Shown piece after piece: positions 61,318 to 64,000 of a DNA stretch of 64,000 bases. The DNA lies in the NCBI GenBank assembly GCA_964019155.1, contig OZ025241.1, positions 86,034,228 to 86,098,227 of the forward strand, read 5' to 3'. The first letter of the stretch is position 1, and every line of letters begins with the position of its first letter. A program made the translations under genes and the position numbers. The notes beneath the pieces were generated by a model. The model was not told the origin of the DNA. It made no database searches and saw nothing but the letters and a program-made list of their open reading frames with translations. The DNA is from Osedax fenrisi (taxonomy: Eukaryota > Annelida > Polychaeta > Sabellida > Siboglinidae).

Positions 61318-61329
61318 GATATATATCGT

Positions 61330-61620
61330 GGGATCTACACACTTGCCGCAGTCGACACCGGACCTAACGTATGACGTAATACCCGATCTAACACGTGACT
61401 TCATGCTGTACTGGGAATCACCTTCTACTCTCAACACCGACTGGACGATGTCCAATACTAACACGTGCCAAGGTTAGCCATTGACCTCTACAACGTACGA
61501 TCAAGGTCGCGCGGTGATCAACGCAACGCCGTGTCTTCGAATTAGAGTACATTTACGTAATAGCGGTCAGTGTTACGTCATCGATTATTACGTAATCTAC
61601 TAGCGATATCTCAGTGCTAT
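61330..61620. repeat. Inverted duplication, middle block, right arm
   Basis: Mirror partner of 41000-41345, about 3.6 kb upstream of the right ankyrin gene. It has the same GC-rich character with ACGTGA, TGATCA and TTACGTAA palindromes. Confidence 0.8.
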
Positions 61621-61689
61621 GATAAAGGGGCGTTATAAATAATATGTTTATTACGTTTAAAGTATATTATTAATTAATATATTAACATA

Positions 61690-61731
61690 CATATTACAAA
61701 CATAAATACATATACACACATATACACACAT

Positions 61732-61782
<51 letters not shown>

Positions 61783-61795
61783 CATATATATATAC
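61690..61795. repeat. (CACATA)n/(TA)n simple repeat
   Basis: A CACATATACACA-type repeat followed by about 20 TA units. Confidence 0.9.
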
Positions 61796-61999
61796 AGATG
61801 AAGTATACCATTATATGACGTATCGTATTACCTATACGTATACGTATATTCAATATATTGCCTATGGGCCCATGTTAGGTGGTCTGAAAATATGCAGGGT
61901 TGACTAATCCTGTCCATAGACGGGATTAATGATTAGTACATTTATGGTTTACTTGACATCATTTCTACCATGCTCAGCATCTTTCTACCATACCCACTT

Positions 62000-62224
62000 A
62001 AGGGGTATCCATTATTTCCGGAAATAATGTCCGGATATACTTGCTAGAAAGTAATTTATATAAAGTTGCAGTGGGATACCCCCTTTAAATTATTATATTT
62101 CCGGCAAGTTGCCGAAAATTAAGGGGTATCCCACTACAATTGTAGTTAAATTGCTAGAAAATCACTTTCTAGAAAATATTTCCGGACATTATTTCCTGAA
62201 ATACTGCTACTGGATACCCCCTTT
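62000..62224. mobile_element. Two back-to-back foldback MITEs
   Basis: 62000-62086 and 62121-62224 each begin AAGGGGTATCC and end GGATACCCCCTTT. The second is inverted relative to the first: ATTTCCGGAAATAATGTCCGG near the left end pairs with CCGGACATTATTTCC near the right. A small hairpin (CCGGCAAGTTGCCG) lies between them. Confidence 0.75.
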
Positions 62225-62269
62225 AGAAATACCCCCGTGAATATAACCTACAGTAGTCACGTGATTATG

Positions 62270-62940
62270 TTTACAGAGATATGATACTAATTGTGTTCTG
62301 TATAAGTACAATATAATATTAACTTTAAACTATAATTATTGAGCCATTAAAATGTGATTATTTTATTAAATTATTAAAAAATTCAATCCACGTATTAATG
62401 TATGAGAGCTACTAACAAAGATTATTAAATTAAATATATTAATAGACAGGGATTATTAAGATTATTTTAAATATTACAAATTATTTATACAAATGTTATA
62501 ATTACTGCTGTATATAACATGAATATAGAGTGACATTGAGTATATATTTATATATCAGACTTCCGATATCTTAGAAAAAACTATATCTAATAAATATAAA
62601 AATTTAAAGTTTGTTTTGTATATACGTAAATACATGTAATAACAATTCGATATACTAGTCAACCGAAATCTCAGACATATTTTGTTGGTCCATGCGATTC
62701 CGAAATACCGGTAGTTTACTATATTACATAATACTATCTCACGTAACGAAGTGTCACACACATATATCTGACACGTAAACTGACAGAGGTTACGTAATAC
62801 CTAGAAGTCGCGCATGCGCATTACTATATCTGCCCGTCGTCGTGTGAATAGTGACGACTATCAGCGAACCTGGCGTTAGGTCAGTGAACTTATGTAGCCT
62901 CGGAATTAACATTAATTACTATTCCGTCGTAACCATATTA

Positions 62941-62945
<5 letters not shown>
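62270..62945. repeat. Inverted duplication, outer block, right arm
   Basis: Mirror partner of 33925-34700. It ends at TATTCCGTCGTAACCATA next to (TA)n. Confidence 0.8.

Positions 62946-62947
<2 letters not shown>

Positions 62948-62994
<47 letters not shown>
62948..62994. repeat. (TA)n at the right edge of the large inverted duplication
   Basis: About 23 TA units, mirror of 33846-33918. Confidence 0.9.
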
Positions 62995-62998
<4 letters not shown>

Positions 62999-62999
62999 T

Positions 63000-63745
63000 G
63001 GTATTATAGAAATGATGATACGCTACTATTATCTCAGTATGCAAATATGCTCAGCAATACTGCGTTCATGTTTATGAATACATAATTTATTTCTATGATT
63101 CATTTACACTATGAATCATATGAAAACAAATGTATATACAAACACAAATATATTTAAATTATACAATACAATACAAAATATTACGCTTAATAATCATTAA
63201 TAATAATTAATTAAATTAATGTATACGTAATATTATAATATTATTACAGTTTATCAAGTTAAGAAGAATTAAAGTTATTTAATGTTGTGAATGCATTTTT
63301 AAAATATATCGATATTCGGTCCTCAATTATTAAACTTAGTATTTTATTTAAAATAATAAATATTTATTATAATATATATACATGTATTTTATTTTATGTA
63401 TTTTCTATTTTCGATAATGTTCATTTATTTGTACCGTTAATTTTTGCATTCCTTACTTTTTGAATTTCGTATTATTCTTTATTTCAATAACATACGTAAA
63501 TTATCATTAGCAAATATTTCTACTTTATGCTATCGATTATATAGTTGCTTAAATAAATAATTCATCAATCAATATCTGACTAATTATTATTAAATGATAA
63601 CATATGTAATTTGATATTTGATAAAAACAACGGTCTATAATATTTTTTATTGGATAATATTTATTATTTTATATTTTCTATTCATAGATATGTGTATCAC
63701 TTTGGAAATATATTACATGTATATAATATATACTATATATATATA
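63000..63745. other. AT-rich, no gene; possible LINE tail
   Basis: The stretch 63410-63575 ends in TTCATCAATCAATATC and resembles the 3' end of the CR1-like LINE at 37850-38026 (TAATTTCGTATTATTCTTTA and CTTAAATAAAT are shared), so it is probably a short 3' fragment of that family. Confidence 0.55.
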
Positions 63746-64000
63746 TGATGATGATGATGATGATGATGATAAGGTTTATTAGCACTTATCATAGGTGTGG
63801 CCACCCCTCGTAGGTGCATATAACAATATAGAACGAAAACAATAAATAGATAAATAAATAAACAAAACGATAAAATAATATAATTTATAAAAATAGTAAT
63901 ATTGTATGATTAAATAAGTGAATATATTACATCGATGATATGTAAGCTTTGAGGTGTGTAATAAAGGACGGGTGTGAATGGATTGATCTAATAGAGACAG
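63746..64000 (-). mobile_element. L2-type LINE 3' end, cut by the window edge (copy D)
   Basis: An (ATC)n tail at 63746-63771 and a 3'UTR beginning with GTTTATTAGCACTTATCATAG, as in copy A (TTTATTAGCACTAAAATAG). The end of ORF2 (VSIRSIHSHPSFITHLKAY, stop at 63927-63929) is similar to the SIRSHKRFINLTSSF end of copy A. The rest lies beyond base 64000. Confidence 0.8.

Noticed and set aside
33925..62945. One giant transposon (for example Polinton-like) with the duplicated blocks as terminal inverted repeats
   Set aside because: No polymerase, integrase or capsid-type genes inside, no target duplication at the edges, and the matching blocks occur at intervals throughout, not only at the ends.

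Overview
This is a very AT-rich window from an animal nuclear genome. It carries two interrupted, spliced metazoan genes (a KSR pseudokinase and a STYXL1-like pseudophosphatase), a duplicated ankyrin gene with a TATA promoter, and many L2/CR1/RTE-type LINEs and hAT-type DNA transposons. I cannot name the species. The KSR keeps the catalytic lysine that mammalian KSR has lost, which fits an invertebrate, but that is inference. No bacterial, organellar or CRISPR features were seen.

Layout. 1-8063 (+): the last eight coding exons of kinase suppressor of Ras, covering the whole kinase domain. 8898-18018 (-): a complete eight-exon, 301-residue STYXL1-like gene convergent with KSR; its introns hold MITEs, minisatellites and a pair of inverted repeats. 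I rebuilt both gene models by eye, and every exon joins in phase. 18.2-20.2 kb: AT-rich, with small foldbacks. 20242-29897: a nested transposon stack. A DNA transposon with roughly 100-bp inverted ends has been entered by a 3.9-kb hAT element and by a nearly full-length L2-type LINE. 30.6-31.9 kb: old LINE remnants.

33.9-62.9 kb: a broken-up inverted duplication centred near 51.3 kb. Three pairs of blocks match in mirror order: 33925-34700 with 62270-62945, 41000-41345 with 61330-61620, and 44395-46950 with 55665-58235. The inner pair carries two convergent, intronless-CDS ankyrin genes (97% identical proteins) with matching promoters (YY1-like site, CRE, GC-rich inverted repeat, TATA box) and a matching 5'UTR intron. 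Insertions separate the blocks: a CR1-type LINE and an older LINE with a MITE on the left; a hAT MITE and an RTE LINE on the right; and in the middle a 6.1-kb hAT-type element that itself contains an L2-type LINE. The right edge starts another L2-type LINE.

The most interesting signals are these. In both well-preserved L2-type LINEs, ORF1 ends in UGA-CUA and ORF2 continues in the same frame, with no AUG until well inside the endonuclease domain; this points to stop-codon readthrough. The ankyrin pair lies in a large inverted duplication whose inner arms are far more alike than its outer arms. The STYXL1-like gene has Gly in place of the catalytic Cys, and its introns carry inverted repeats flanking four exons.
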